Below, piece by piece: positions 1 through 8,489 of a DNA stretch of 32,615 nt (the stretch's first letter is position 1; each line of letters opens with the position of its first letter). Origin of the DNA: Bacteroidota bacterium (GTDB lineage: Bacteria; Bacteroidota; Bacteroidia; AKYH767-A; JABDAW01); NCBI GenBank assembly GCA_013288905.1, contig JABDAW010000014.1, positions 1 through 32,615 of the forward strand. Reading direction: 5' to 3'. The notes below the pieces were generated by a model, which was not told the DNA's origin, did no database searches, and saw only the letters and a program-made list of their open reading frames with translations. A program made the translations under genes and the position numbers.

Positions 1-1
1 G

Positions 2-403
2 ATGCTCTTAGATCAACTCCAAGACCAACTCGACATAGAAGAAAGAAAATTCTTCAAACTAATGGAAGCCACCTACAACCATTCAGTAATCTACACCATG
101 AATTCCGAAAAACATTCAAGAGAATTTATCCCGCATATCCGAAATCATATCTATGGCTCCACTACCCATCGCAGATGTTACAGTACATCCGTCAGCTACT
201 CCAAAGATTTCATTTCCTTCACCATGCACCTTATCTCCTGTTATGTAACTCCGGTTCCATTCTATAAAAAATCTGTCCAACTTTCTAAACCTCCAGGATT
301 GCATGGAAAGAAAACTATCAAAGATTTAAAAATAGCTCTGGAATGTAATAGAATGGCAAAACACATCATGAAGCTGATTGCACAGATTGAAAAACTTCAC
401 TGA
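2..403 (+). CDS. hypothetical protein, possibly 5'-truncated
   Basis: An open frame begins at the second base of the window and runs 133 codons to a TGA. The true start may lie upstream, so the protein may be longer. I do not recognise a family. The product is basic and rich in His, Lys and Ser, with no clear signal peptide or membrane segment; the C-terminal third looks helical (KTIKDLKIALECNRMAKHIMKLIAQIEKL). Many codons end in C, unlike the AT-rich genes that follow. The stop codon abuts a stretch of degenerate repeats. It could be a real small gene or a chance frame; nothing in the context decides. Confidence 0.4.
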   Translation: MLLDQLQDQLDIEERKFFKLMEATYNHSVIYTMNSEKHSREFIPHIRNHIYGSTTHRRCYSTSVSYSKDFISFTMHLISCYVTPVPFYKKSVQLSKPPGLHGKKTIKDLKIALECNRMAKHIMKLIAQIEKLH

Positions 404-405
404 TT

Positions 406-520
406 CCTTCCAGGTATTTTTCTCTCCTTTCAGGTATCTTTCCAGAAGGTTTTTTTCTTTCCTTTAAGTTATATTTCCATAAAACTTTTTCCCTTTCCTT
501 TCAAAAGTATCTCCTTAAAT
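406..520. repeat. degenerate ~20-bp repeat, left block
   Basis: Units resembling CCTTTCAGGTATCTTTCC start at 406 and 426 (period 20) and continue in weaker form (AAGGTTTTTTTCTTTCC, AAGTTATATTTCC, AAAAGTATCTCC). The same motif reappears on the other side of the DUF2442-DUF4160 genes at about 1150-1310. The strand is pyrimidine-rich throughout. Function unknown. Confidence 0.55.
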
Positions 521-525
521 AATTC

Positions 526-533
526 TATCTTTG
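526..533 (+). promoter_or_regulatory. -7 promoter element TATCTTTG
   Basis: TATCTTTG matches the Bacteroidetes -7 consensus TAnnTTTG and is followed by CAAC. It lies 78 bases before the DUF2442 start. A weak -33 candidate (TTTC at 499-502) sits 23 bp upstream, slightly long, inside the repeat block. Confidence 0.5.
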
Positions 534-611
534 CAACTCCATAATAATTAAATAACCCTTGAAGATTTCAAAAAAAATATACCGTAATAAACAAATATAA
601 TTTAATAAAAG

Positions 612-902
612 ATGATAGCGAAACCATTGCAAGTAAAGGCAACCGAGAAGTTAAGTATCTGGTTGGTATATGATGATGGAACACAAGGAACAATAGATTT
701 ATCCTACCTGTCACAAAAGCCTGTTTTCAAGAAATGGGAGAGCGAAGATTTTTTTAATAGCGTAACAATTGACAAAGAAACTTATGCAATTCGATGGGAT
801 GAAATGATTGAACTTTGTCCTGAAAGCCTCTATCTGAAACTTAAAGGCATGACATTTGAAGAATGGAAATCCAAGCAACAAACACATGCCTCAAATCAGT
901 AG
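612..902 (+). CDS. DUF2442 domain protein
   Basis: A 96-residue protein with the pattern of DUF2442: an N-terminal strand pair around a 'dG' turn (YDDGTQGTIDL), a central F...W...FF segment, and a C-terminal AIRWDEMIELCPESLYLK block matching the family's 'W..gidl.pe.ly' signature. Small DUF2442 proteins often sit next to DUF4160 genes, and the pair has the size and overlap of a toxin-antitoxin module; that role is inference, not shown here. The gene overlaps the next frame by 17 bp, so the two are probably translated together. The ATG follows an A-rich leader (AATTTAATAAAAG) with no Shine-Dalgarno. Both genes lie between two blocks of degenerate repeat. The family call is fairly secure; the function is not. 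Confidence 0.85.
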   Translation: MIAKPLQVKATEKLSIWLVYDDGTQGTIDLSYLSQKPVFKKWESEDFFNSVTIDKETYAIRWDEMIELCPESLYLKLKGMTFEEWKSKQQTHASNQ

Positions 903-1146
903 ATTTTTCGGAATCATAATCTCCATGTATTATGATGACCACTACCCTCCCCATTTTCATGCCTCTTATGGTGAATTCAATGCCGAAATAGGTATTAATG
1001 ATTTAGCAGTAATTGAAGGCAAGCTTCCTTCAAGGGTGTTGGGTTTAGTGATTGAATGGGCTTCTCAACATAAAGAAGAACTTTTAGACAATTGGACAAG
1101 GATAGAAAAGGGTGTTGCTATTGAAAAGATAACACCTTTAGATTAA
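886..1146 (+). CDS. DUF4160 domain protein
   Basis: The ORF track starts at 856, but the family's conserved N-terminus (MPxISrFfGIiI.Myy.DHyPPHFHA) begins at the ATG at 886, giving 86 residues, the usual length. Diagnostic features are DDHYPPHFHASYGEF (His-rich, probably a binding or catalytic patch), the LPSRVLGLVIEWA segment and a final HKEELLDNW. The start lies inside the end of the DUF2442 gene (17-bp overlap in another frame), indicating translational coupling. DUF4160 is often the downstream partner of DUF2442. A toxin-antitoxin role is plausible from gene size and pairing, but I see no known toxin motif. Confidence 0.88.
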   Translation: MPQISRFFGIIISMYYDDHYPPHFHASYGEFNAEIGINDLAVIEGKLPSRVLGLVIEWASQHKEELLDNWTRIEKGVAIEKITPLD

Positions 1147-1149
1147 TTC

Positions 1150-1310
1150 CAAAAGGTATATTTCCTGAAAGGTATCCCCCTTTCCTTTCAGATATCCCTA
1201 TGACTTCAATTTTTTTTCGCAAGTTTTCCTCCCCGATTTTTCCTCTAAAATAACCATTTCCTTTCAAGTATTTTTCCTTCTTTGAAAGTATTTGATGATG
1301 AAGAAATTTT
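1150..1310. repeat. degenerate repeat, right block, in a 411-bp gap
   Basis: The gap between the DUF4160 gene and the threonine aldolase gene (1147-1557) carries further copies of the left-block motif: AAGGTATATTTCC, AAAGGTATCCCCC, CCTTTCAGATATCCC, CCTTTCAAGTATTTTTCC, TTTGAAAGTATTTG. Spacing is irregular, 15-40 bp. The 116-codon minus-strand ORF at 1118-1468 is built largely from these copies and is not called as a gene. From 1310 to 1500 I see nothing further recognisable. Confidence 0.45.
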
Positions 1311-1508
1311 CCTGTAAAGCCATAAAAGCGATGCCAACATCCCAAATTAAGAGATTTTCCTTGATTCACATTCCAAAATTTTTGACCCTTTGAAAAGTTT
1401 TTCTTTTGAATGGAATCCCTTGCAGTATGGGCATTTTGGAATGATAGACAATAATTACCAACAATCAAATGTTCATAAAAAATTTAAATGTGTTGTTTTG
1501 TTATAATT

Positions 1509-1516
1509 TATTTTTG
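1509..1516 (+). promoter_or_regulatory. -7 promoter element TATTTTTG for the aldolase gene
   Basis: TATTTTTG fits TAnnTTTG and lies 42 bases before the aldolase ATG. No good TTTG is found at the expected -33 distance, so this is a partial match. Confidence 0.4.
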
Positions 1517-1557
1517 TAATTTTGTAATCTTATTCCTCAAAATTTTTCACCATTTAT

Positions 1558-2583
1558 ATGTTACCTAAAACCTTTGCAAGCGATAATTATTCCGGTGTTC
1601 ATCCAGAAATAATGGATGCTCTCATTAGTTGTAATGAAGGGCATGCAAGGTCTTATGGTAATGATGAATACACAATAAAAGCAATTCAAACATTTAAGAA
1701 ATTTTTTGGAGATGAAATTGATGTTTGTTTTGTTTTCAATGGAACAGGTGCAAATGTTCTTGGGCTAAGTTCGATGACAGATTCATACAATGCCGTTCTT
1801 TGCGCGAATACTTCTCATGTTTATGTTGATGAATCTACTGCCCCTGAAAAATTTACAGGTTGTAGGTTTATTCCTCTTGATACTATCAATGGGAAGATGT
1901 CAGTAGAAGAGATTGAGAAAAAGATAAAGCGAATTGGAGATGAGCATCATCCTCAAGTTAAGGTTTTATCTTTAGCACAAACAACTGAATACGGAACAGT
2001 TTATGACATTGATGAATTAAAAGCAATTTCTTCGTGTTTAAAAAAGCATGGTTTATTTCTTCATATGGATGGGGCAAGAATTTTTAATGCTGCTGTGGCT
2101 TTAAATTGCGATTTAAAGGAATTTACTAAAGATGTTGGAGTAGATGTACTGTCTTTTGGTGGGACAAAGAACGGAATGATGTTCGGAGAAGCTGTTGTTT
2201 TTCTAAACAATAAATTTTCAGAAAGTAGAAAATTCAGACAAAAACAAAGTATGCAACTCTCTTCAAAAATGAGATTTATTGCAGCACAGTTTGATGCTCT
2301 TTTGAATAATAACCTATGGTATAGAAATGCTTCACATGCTAACAACATGGCAAAACTACTTGCCAAAAAGTTGGAAATGATTCCAGAAGTTATAATTACC
2401 AAACCTGTTCAAGCAAATGTTGTGTTTGCTATCTTACCAAAAGAGTTTATTTCTAAATTACAGGAACTAGCTTTTTTTTATGTTTGGGATGATAAAATGA
2501 ATGAAGTGAGACTGATGTGCTCTTTTGATACAAATGAAGATGAGATAAATAATTTTATTGAATCTTTTAAAGATTTTAATTAA
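1558..2583 (+). CDS. ltaE: low-specificity threonine aldolase (PLP enzyme)
   Basis: A 341-residue fold-type I PLP enzyme of the beta-eliminating lyase / threonine aldolase family, which splits L-threonine or L-allo-threonine to glycine and acetaldehyde in the cytoplasm. Visible signatures: N-terminal FASDNYSGVHPEI (family FrSDn...t.pm), YGND near residue 33, GTGANVLGL for the cofactor phosphate, H87 in NTSHVYVDE, the HMDGAR block with the PLP-ring aspartate D171, and the Schiff-base lysine K204 in SFGGTKNGM. Length is normal for the family. The gene stands alone behind a candidate promoter, with an unrelated membrane protein 40 bp downstream. Substrate stereochemistry cannot be read from the sequence. 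Confidence 0.92.
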   Translation: MLPKTFASDNYSGVHPEIMDALISCNEGHARSYGNDEYTIKAIQTFKKFFGDEIDVCFVFNGTGANVLGLSSMTDSYNAVLCANTSHVYVDESTAPEKFTGCRFIPLDTINGKMSVEEIEKKIKRIGDEHHPQVKVLSLAQTTEYGTVYDIDELKAISSCLKKHGLFLHMDGARIFNAAVALNCDLKEFTKDVGVDVLSFGGTKNGMMFGEAVVFLNNKFSESRKFRQKQSMQLSSKMRFIAAQFDALLNNNLWYRNASHANNMAKLLAKKLEMIPEVIITKPVQANVVFAILPKEFISKLQELAFFYVWDDKMNEVRLMCSFDTNEDEINNFIESFKDFN

Positions 2584-2623
2584 AAAAATTATAACTAAAT
2601 TAATGTTTTAATCCTTACTAAAA

Positions 2624-3490
2624 ATGGCTGTTAATTTTAAAAATTTTACAAACTATTTTGGAAATGATATTCATACTGCAATATCATTACTTGTGGGATA
2701 TCTTGCTATAATATTTTCCCTTTTTGAACATGTAATATCTAAATTTATTCCAATTGAAAAATTCGATTTAGGAATTTTATTATTATTTGCAATTATGGGA
2801 TTAATATTAGTCGGTCTAGGAGAAGAAATGAAAAAAAGTAAAAAAAATCAAGATCAAGTAAAAAATATTGAAATTAAATTTGATCAATCATTTGAATCGT
2901 TAAAACTACTTATTGATTCATATGGAAACCTCTTTAAAGAATTAAAAAATCATATTTCGGCATATGAACTAATTCATGGACTTGATAACATTACTTTGAA
3001 AGCTAAGGAAGGAATTGAAACTGCAAAACGTGAAATAAGAGCAACAAGTTTTATATGTGCTGATCAGGATGTTGGAGAAGCATATTTTAAGGAATTAGCA
3101 AAAAAAATTAAAAGTGGGACAGTATCCTATTATTGTTGCTTTGATTCAAAATATGACTTTACAATGAGAAAAAAAATTTTCCAAGAACTTAATTTTGTAC
3201 AAGCAGACTATAAGAAAATGCATTATTATAAATTTAACCTTCTTGCATCCTTTCATTTTGACTTTATTTTGATAGATGATCAAATTGCATTTATTGCTTT
3301 TCCAAATATTAAGGATGAAAAGGAAATGAATTTGATGATAAAGGTGGAAGCAAATAGTAAACAAAATAAAGAATTAATAAAAGGTCTTATTGCGTGGTAT
3401 GAAAGTTTACAGAAAATCCAAATTGAAGATACTCAAGAGTTTTATGATACATGGACAATAAAACAGATTTATAAAGATAAACGCTTGTAA
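2624..3490 (+). CDS. two-helix membrane protein with PLD-like soluble domain
   Basis: A 288-residue protein I do not recognise by name. It opens with two hydrophobic helices (about residues 18-38 and 47-67) joined by a short loop. A Lys/Glu-rich, probably coiled-coil, segment (about 70-115) follows. The C-terminal domain (about 120-270) has the pattern of a phospholipase-D-like fold: IRATSFICAD, then YYCCFDSK, then FHFDFILIDDQIAFIAFP, resembling the strand that normally carries 'HxK...D..a.iGS.N'. The HKD catalytic motif itself is absent, so any such domain is probably non-catalytic. The very AT-rich coding sequence may be why the frame is so lysine- and phenylalanine-rich. It starts 40 bp after ltaE and ends 44 bp before tRNA-Phe. 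The PLD assignment is inference. Confidence 0.75.
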   Translation: MAVNFKNFTNYFGNDIHTAISLLVGYLAIIFSLFEHVISKFIPIEKFDLGILLLFAIMGLILVGLGEEMKKSKKNQDQVKNIEIKFDQSFESLKLLIDSYGNLFKELKNHISAYELIHGLDNITLKAKEGIETAKREIRATSFICADQDVGEAYFKELAKKIKSGTVSYYCCFDSKYDFTMRKKIFQELNFVQADYKKMHYYKFNLLASFHFDFILIDDQIAFIAFPNIKDEKEMNLMIKVEANSKQNKELIKGLIAWYESLQKIQIEDTQEFYDTWTIKQIYKDKRL

Positions 3491-3534
3491 GGACAATTGA
3501 AGAAAATTTATTGCTGATGAATAATAAATCATAT

Positions 3535-3607
3535 GGTGACGTAGCTCAGTTGGTAGAGCAAAGGACTGAAAATCCTTGTGTCGGCGGTTCGATTCCGCCC
3601 ATCACCA
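3535..3607 (+). tRNA. tRNA-Phe (anticodon GAA)
   Basis: A complete 73-base cloverleaf: acceptor GGTGACG/CATCACC with one C-A mismatch at the sixth pair, D-stem GCTC/GAGC, anticodon stem AAGGA/TCCTT with loop CTGAAAA (GAA at 3568-3570), T-stem GGCGG/CCGCC with loop TTCGATT, and discriminator A. CCA is not encoded. It lies 25 bp upstream of the 797-residue ORF that leads into pheT and pheS, so the substrate tRNA of PheRS sits beside the genes for its synthetase. Confidence 0.96.
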
Positions 3608-3632
3608 CAAATTAGATAAAAGAAAAAGAATA

Positions 3633-6026
3633 ATGGAAACGAAAATTGATTTTAGTAAATTTAAAAACGAATCTTTCTTTCAAAAGTTGAAAGAGTTTGC
3701 TAGCAAGCCTCCCAAGAAAGATTTGGTGTATGTATTCTTTGGAGGTACTGGTGCTGTAGGCGGGCAGGCTGTAATTGAGATTATTCAAGCATTTGACTTT
3801 ATTGTTTCTGTTAATCCTTCTTGGATTGAAAGTAAACCACTTTTACTTGCGACTGGATTAAGCAAACCTGAAATAGATCGATTCAAAATGAAACTTGAAA
3901 AGGCTTTTGTTTCTGAAAATGGACATGGATTTGAGATGTTTGAAGGAGTTGATAATAGTGCAACCTTAACATTAAAAAGAAAATCAGGAATATCAATTGA
4001 ATTTCATGAATTGGTTGCAAAGCCTACATTTAGTATTGATTTAGTTGAGAAAATAAACGGTAAAAATAAGAATGAAATAAAGGAGTTTTTAAATTCATTA
4101 CCTTCAGTTATTAACTCACCTTTTGAATCGTTTTTGAAAAATTATATTGAAAGAAACAAATTTGATAGTGATTTTAGATTTCAAACTGTTATTTCTGGTA
4201 TCCCAATTCCCTCGGTAGCTGCATATAGTTTTGGAAGTGAAATTGATAAAATTCTCGTAAGTATAGGAGTGAAAAATAATGACCCCAATAAAGAAATCGA
4301 AAGGGCTATTAATGTAAAAATTTTACATGGATTCGCAAATGATTTCGGACAGATAAAAAACAATTTAGCTTATGAAGTGTTAATAGCTCACACTACTTCT
4401 GTAGGTGGTATGTACACTATTGCAGAAGAGGGAAAACCTGTAATTAATTTAGGATATGCACATAGTGCCATGGATGATTTCTTAGTTGAAAAGCAATTTT
4501 ATGCTGAAAATTTGACGGAAAAATATTCTGAACTTGGATTAAAAGTATTAATAACTGCTGCTGCTATTGGTATTGATTCTATTTCAATCAATGAAACATT
4601 GCCAATGAAAAAAAGTATCTTCAAGAAATATAAATCAGCTGAAATGAATGGAAATTTGCCTTATGATTCAAGTAATTTAGTTGAAGAATCAATTGCTATT
4701 TTTCAACCTAAATCTATTGCATTTACTAATAAAGAAAGTGGCATTGAAAATTCAGATAAGATAAATTTTGAGGCTTTTAATGCAGGAACTGTAAGACCTG
4801 AATTTGCTTTAAGAAGTGGTGAAAATGGAATGTTTTCCTTAGATAATGCTTATGCTCTCTATTTAAACATGAAAGTTGCATCCCAGGAAGAGTTGTCGCA
4901 TATTTTGGTATTTAATGCTTTGTTTGGAGATGATAAGCAACGCCCGTGGTTTGAAAATGGAATTTGTTATCAAACTGAAACAGAAAATGCAACTATTGTA
5001 TTTTCCTTGTTAAATAATTATCCTAAATTCAGAAAATATCAGACTTCAGGATTTACACCAAAAGCACTCCAGGATTTAGGTTCTGCTAAACATCAATGCG
5101 AATTGCATACAGTTGGGCTTTATATGCTTTTACATAAACTGAAATCATTAGATACTGATATTTTAATTGAAAAGGTAACTACTCATTACAGCGAAAACGA
5201 TGTATTAAAGTTTGTTGATAACTATACCCCACAACTAACTATTGAGAATATTATCGGATATGACCCTATACAAAAAGCAAAAGAATTTTCGACCTTAATA
5301 ACAATAAATTCATTAGATGAATTAATATCATTTTTTGGTTTTAATGGGGATATTAAAAATGATTTTATTAAAACCTTTTTAACTAACCTATTAAAGATAA
5401 TTAAGCAAACTATCTATACTATTACCTCTTTAGGAACTCCAATCGTTTATCTTGACAAAGAAGAAGTGAGGATTTTAATTGGACCATTTTGTGCAGCTAT
5501 TGAAGGAGCTGACAGCGGGGTAATAAGCCATAATAATTCTTTATTACAATATATTAAGGATAGTGCAAAAAAATCTAATCTTGATTTTAATAATTATTTT
5601 GAATGGGTTGTTGCTAACTCTGGTTTTATTGATTTGAGACCTCAAGCAACAATAACAACTGCAAAGAATTTAAAAACTGGGCTGAATGATAAAATTTGGA
5701 TTGTTCAAAAAGGTAATGACTTTCGAATCAGTATTAATTCAATTAAGAATGAGAATAACTTAAGTTCATCAAATGGTTATTTTACAAGCAGTGGAGTAGT
5801 TGCATTTATTGGGAGGATAACAGGACTTTACGAACAACTTAAAGATTTTGATATTTCACTAGGGACATTAAATAATTGGAAGGCATTATTTCCTATTGAT
5901 TCAAATGAACAACATCCTGTTATCCCAGGCTTAATTGAAGCTATGAGAATGTACACAGAGGGACTTGGAAAAGTTACAGGATTTGAATTACTTTATCCTG
6001 GATTTGGATATTTCCAAAATAAATAA
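3633..6026 (+). CDS. large hypothetical protein with N-terminal Rossmann-like motif
   Basis: The ORF track begins at 3576 inside the tRNA; the first sensible ATG is at 3633, giving 797 residues. I do not recognise the family. Residues 31-50 (LVYVFFGGTGAVGGQAVIEI) form a strand, glycine-rich loop (GGTGAVGG, 37-44) and helix typical of an NAD(P)-binding Rossmann fold. Later segments include LIAHTTSVGGMYTIAEEGKP and LKVLITAAAIGID, which again look like alternating strand and helix, then a long mostly helical C-terminal half with FCAAIEGADSGV. No signal peptide or membrane segment is evident, so it is probably cytoplasmic. It lies between tRNA-Phe (25 bp away) and pheT (21 bp away) on the same strand, suggesting co-transcription with pheT-pheS. 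An NAD(P)-dependent oxidoreductase or epimerase-like role is possible but unproven. Confidence 0.85.
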   Translation: METKIDFSKFKNESFFQKLKEFASKPPKKDLVYVFFGGTGAVGGQAVIEIIQAFDFIVSVNPSWIESKPLLLATGLSKPEIDRFKMKLEKAFVSENGHGFEMFEGVDNSATLTLKRKSGISIEFHELVAKPTFSIDLVEKINGKNKNEIKEFLNSLPSVINSPFESFLKNYIERNKFDSDFRFQTVISGIPIPSVAAYSFGSEIDKILVSIGVKNNDPNKEIERAINVKILHGFANDFGQIKNNLAYEVLIAHTTSVGGMYTIAEEGKPVINLGYAHSAMDDFLVEKQFYAENLTEKYSELGLKVLITAAAIGIDSISINETLPMKKSIFKKYKSAEMNGNLPYDSSNLVEESIAIFQPKSIAFTNKESGIENSDKINFEAFNAGTVRPEFALRSGENGMFSLDNAYALYLNMKVASQEELSHILVFNALFGDDKQRPWFENGICYQTETENATIVFSLLNNYPKFRKYQTSGFTPKALQDLGSAKHQCELHTVGLYMLLHKLKSLDTDILIEKVTTHYSENDVLKFVDNYTPQLTIENIIGYDPIQKAKEFSTLITINSLDELISFFGFNGDIKNDFIKTFLTNLLKIIKQTIYTITSLGTPIVYLDKEEVRILIGPFCAAIEGADSGVISHNNSLLQYIKDSAKKSNLDFNNYFEWVVANSGFIDLRPQATITTAKNLKTGLNDKIWIVQKGNDFRISINSIKNENNLSSSNGYFTSSGVVAFIGRITGLYEQLKDFDISLGTLNNWKALFPIDSNEQHPVIPGLIEAMRMYTEGLGKVTGFELLYPGFGYFQNK

Positions 6027-6047
6027 AATTTATTAATAAAACAAATA

Positions 6048-8477
6048 ATGAAGATTAGTTATAACTGGCTTAAGGAATATCTTGATTTCAATATTTCACC
6101 AAAAGAAATTGGAGAGGTCTTAACAGATTGTGGATTGGAGGTAGAGGAAATAAAAACATTTGAAAGCATATCAGGTGGATTAGAAGGAATAGTAATTGGA
6201 GAGATTAAGGAATTAATAAAACATTCAAATGCTGAAAAACTTTCTATTACCAAAGTTGATGTTGGGGAAATTGATTTACTACAAATTGTCTGTGGTGCTT
6301 CAAATATTAAAGTTGGGCAAAAGGTCGCAGTTGCTTTGATTGGTTCTACAATCAATCATATTAATGGTGAAAAATTAAATATTAAAAAGGCAAAAATCAA
6401 AGGTGTAGAAAGTTTTGGGATGATTTGCGCTGAAGATGAATTAGGATTAGGAATGAACCATGAAGGAATTTTGGAATTACCTCCTGATGTAAAAATTGGT
6501 ACTAATGCATCCGATTATTATAAAATAGAAAGAGATTTTGTTTTTGAGATAGGTTTAACACCAAATAGAGGAGATGCAAATTCACATATTGGTGTTGCAC
6601 GCGATCTTTACGCTGCTTTAAATATTAACAGTAACACAAATGTAAAATTTACCAAACCTGATTTATCAGGTTTTAAAATTGATAATACTAACAGAACTAT
6701 ATCAGTTGAAGTATTAGATTCAGTAGCATGTCCAAGATATTCAGGTATTACAATTTCTAATGTTACTATAAAAGAATCTCCAGATTGGCTAAAAAATAAA
6801 TTAAAAGCAATAGGTGTTCGTTCTATTAACAATGTGGTTGACATTACTAATTACTTGCTTCATGAATATGGACAGCCACTACATGCTTTTGATGCCGATA
6901 AAATTCGAGGTTCAAAAATAGTGGTGAGACAAGAAAAGCAAAATACTTCATTTAAAACTCTTGATGGGAACGAAATAAAACTTAATGCCGATGATCTTAT
7001 CATTTGTGATGCAATTGGTGGAATGTGTATTGCCGGTGTTTATGGTGGATTTGAAAGTGGAATAAATTCAGAAACTACAAAGAATATTTTCTTAGAAAGT
7101 GCTTATTTTAATCCTACTACTATTCGTAAAACTTCAATATCTCATAATTTAAGAACTGATGCAGCCTTGCACTTTGAGAAAGCATGTGACCCCAACATAA
7201 CTGTAGATGTATTAAAACGAGCAGCTATTCTTATTAAAGAAATAGCAGGTGGTGAAATTTCATCAGAAATCATAGATGTTTATCCTAACCCAATTGAAGG
7301 TTTTAGATTCTCTATTTCTTATGATAGAATTATGCAACTTAGTGGATTTCCTATCGAAAAGGAAATCATTAAAAAGATCTTAAACTACCTTGAAGTTATA
7401 ATCGAAAAAGAAGAGTCTGGTAGGCTTGATATTTTAGTGCCAGCCTTTAAAAATGATGTTCGGCGAGAAGCGGACATAGTTGAGGAAATTTTAAGAATTT
7501 ATGGCTACAATAATATTGAACTCACTGATGAGCTTTCGTCAGCATATTTACCAAAAATAAATTTCAATCATTATTATTTTAAACAATTTGAAACTTCAAA
7601 ACTTTTATCTGGAAATGGATTTCAAGAAATCATCTGCAACTCTTTAACAAATCTTTCAGAACTAAAAAATTATTTTGAGCCTTCGAATAATGTTACTGTA
7701 CTAAATTCGAAAAGTGTGGATTTGGATACCCTACGGAGAAGCCTATTAATTTCAGGACTTGAAGCCATTTCCTTTAATATCAAGCATAAACATTCAAACC
7801 TTAAATTCTTTGAATTTGGTAAAGTTTATGAAAAGGTAAACTCTGATTTGAAGGAAGAAAGAATCTTAAGTTTAATGATTACTGGGAACATAAATGAAGA
7901 AAGTTGGTATTCAAAAAACAAGAACGCAGATTTATTTAAACTGCTTTCAATCATTAAAAAAATCCTAACGAAACATGGTATAGAATATACAATAATTAAA
8001 GTTGCTAATAGTCTTTTTCATTATTGTTTAGAATTAAGAGATAAAAGCAACAATGTATTAGGTATTGTTGGCTTAGTTACAGATGATCTCAACAATAAGT
8101 ATGATATAAAAAAAGAAGTTTTTTATGCCGAGTTAAATTGGGATATAATCCTTTCACTCAAAGGTAAACTATCTGTATATAAAGAAATTGTAAAATTTCC
8201 TGAAGTTAGAAGAGACTTATCTTTAATCATAGATAAAAAAGTTACCTATGATGAGATTAAATGTTTGATTTTTGAAAAGTCCGATAAGCTAATTAAAGAA
8301 CTAAATATTTTTGACATCTATGAAAGCGAATCATTAGGAATTGGCAAAAAGTCTTATTCTTTGTCAGTCATTCTTCAAAGCGATATGAAAACATTGACAG
8401 TAGAGGATATTGATAAAGTCATGAACAATCTTATTAATAAGCTCGAATTAAAACTTAATGCAACTATTAGAAAATAA
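6048..8477 (+). CDS. pheT: phenylalanyl-tRNA synthetase beta subunit
   Basis: The 809-residue beta chain of the heterotetrameric PheRS, which charges tRNA-Phe and edits mischarged Tyr-tRNA-Phe. Domains in order: N-terminal start MKISYNWLKEYLDF, EMAP-type tRNA-binding domain (about 40-150, HSNAEKLSITKVDVG...CGASNIKVGQ), B3/B4 editing domain (about 210-400, with RSINNVVDITNY and HAFDADK), B5 (about 405-475, ending NDVRREADIVEEI), the catalytic-like core, and the C-terminal ferredoxin-like anticodon-binding domain (about 713-806, FPEVRRDLSLIIDKKVTYDEI). Length is standard. pheS follows after 12 bp, so the order is pheT-pheS, the reverse of the common pheST arrangement. No Shine-Dalgarno precedes the ATG; the leader is A/T-rich. 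Confidence 0.98.
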   Translation: MKISYNWLKEYLDFNISPKEIGEVLTDCGLEVEEIKTFESISGGLEGIVIGEIKELIKHSNAEKLSITKVDVGEIDLLQIVCGASNIKVGQKVAVALIGSTINHINGEKLNIKKAKIKGVESFGMICAEDELGLGMNHEGILELPPDVKIGTNASDYYKIERDFVFEIGLTPNRGDANSHIGVARDLYAALNINSNTNVKFTKPDLSGFKIDNTNRTISVEVLDSVACPRYSGITISNVTIKESPDWLKNKLKAIGVRSINNVVDITNYLLHEYGQPLHAFDADKIRGSKIVVRQEKQNTSFKTLDGNEIKLNADDLIICDAIGGMCIAGVYGGFESGINSETTKNIFLESAYFNPTTIRKTSISHNLRTDAALHFEKACDPNITVDVLKRAAILIKEIAGGEISSEIIDVYPNPIEGFRFSISYDRIMQLSGFPIEKEIIKKILNYLEVIIEKEESGRLDILVPAFKNDVRREADIVEEILRIYGYNNIELTDELSSAYLPKINFNHYYFKQFETSKLLSGNGFQEIICNSLTNLSELKNYFEPSNNVTVLNSKSVDLDTLRRSLLISGLEAISFNIKHKHSNLKFFEFGKVYEKVNSDLKEERILSLMITGNINEESWYSKNKNADLFKLLSIIKKILTKHGIEYTIIKVANSLFHYCLELRDKSNNVLGIVGLVTDDLNNKYDIKKEVFYAELNWDIILSLKGKLSVYKEIVKFPEVRRDLSLIIDKKVTYDEIKCLIFEKSDKLIKELNIFDIYESESLGIGKKSYSLSVILQSDMKTLTVEDIDKVMNNLINKLELKLNATIRK

Positions 8478-8489
8478 AAGATTAAAACC

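Noticed and set aside
1118-1468. 116-residue minus-strand ORF
   Set aside because: It is built from copies of the degenerate repeat and overlaps the DUF4160 gene end.
3576-3632. Tracked upstream start of the 797-residue gene
   Set aside because: It lies inside tRNA-Phe; the ATG at 3633 is the first start outside the tRNA.
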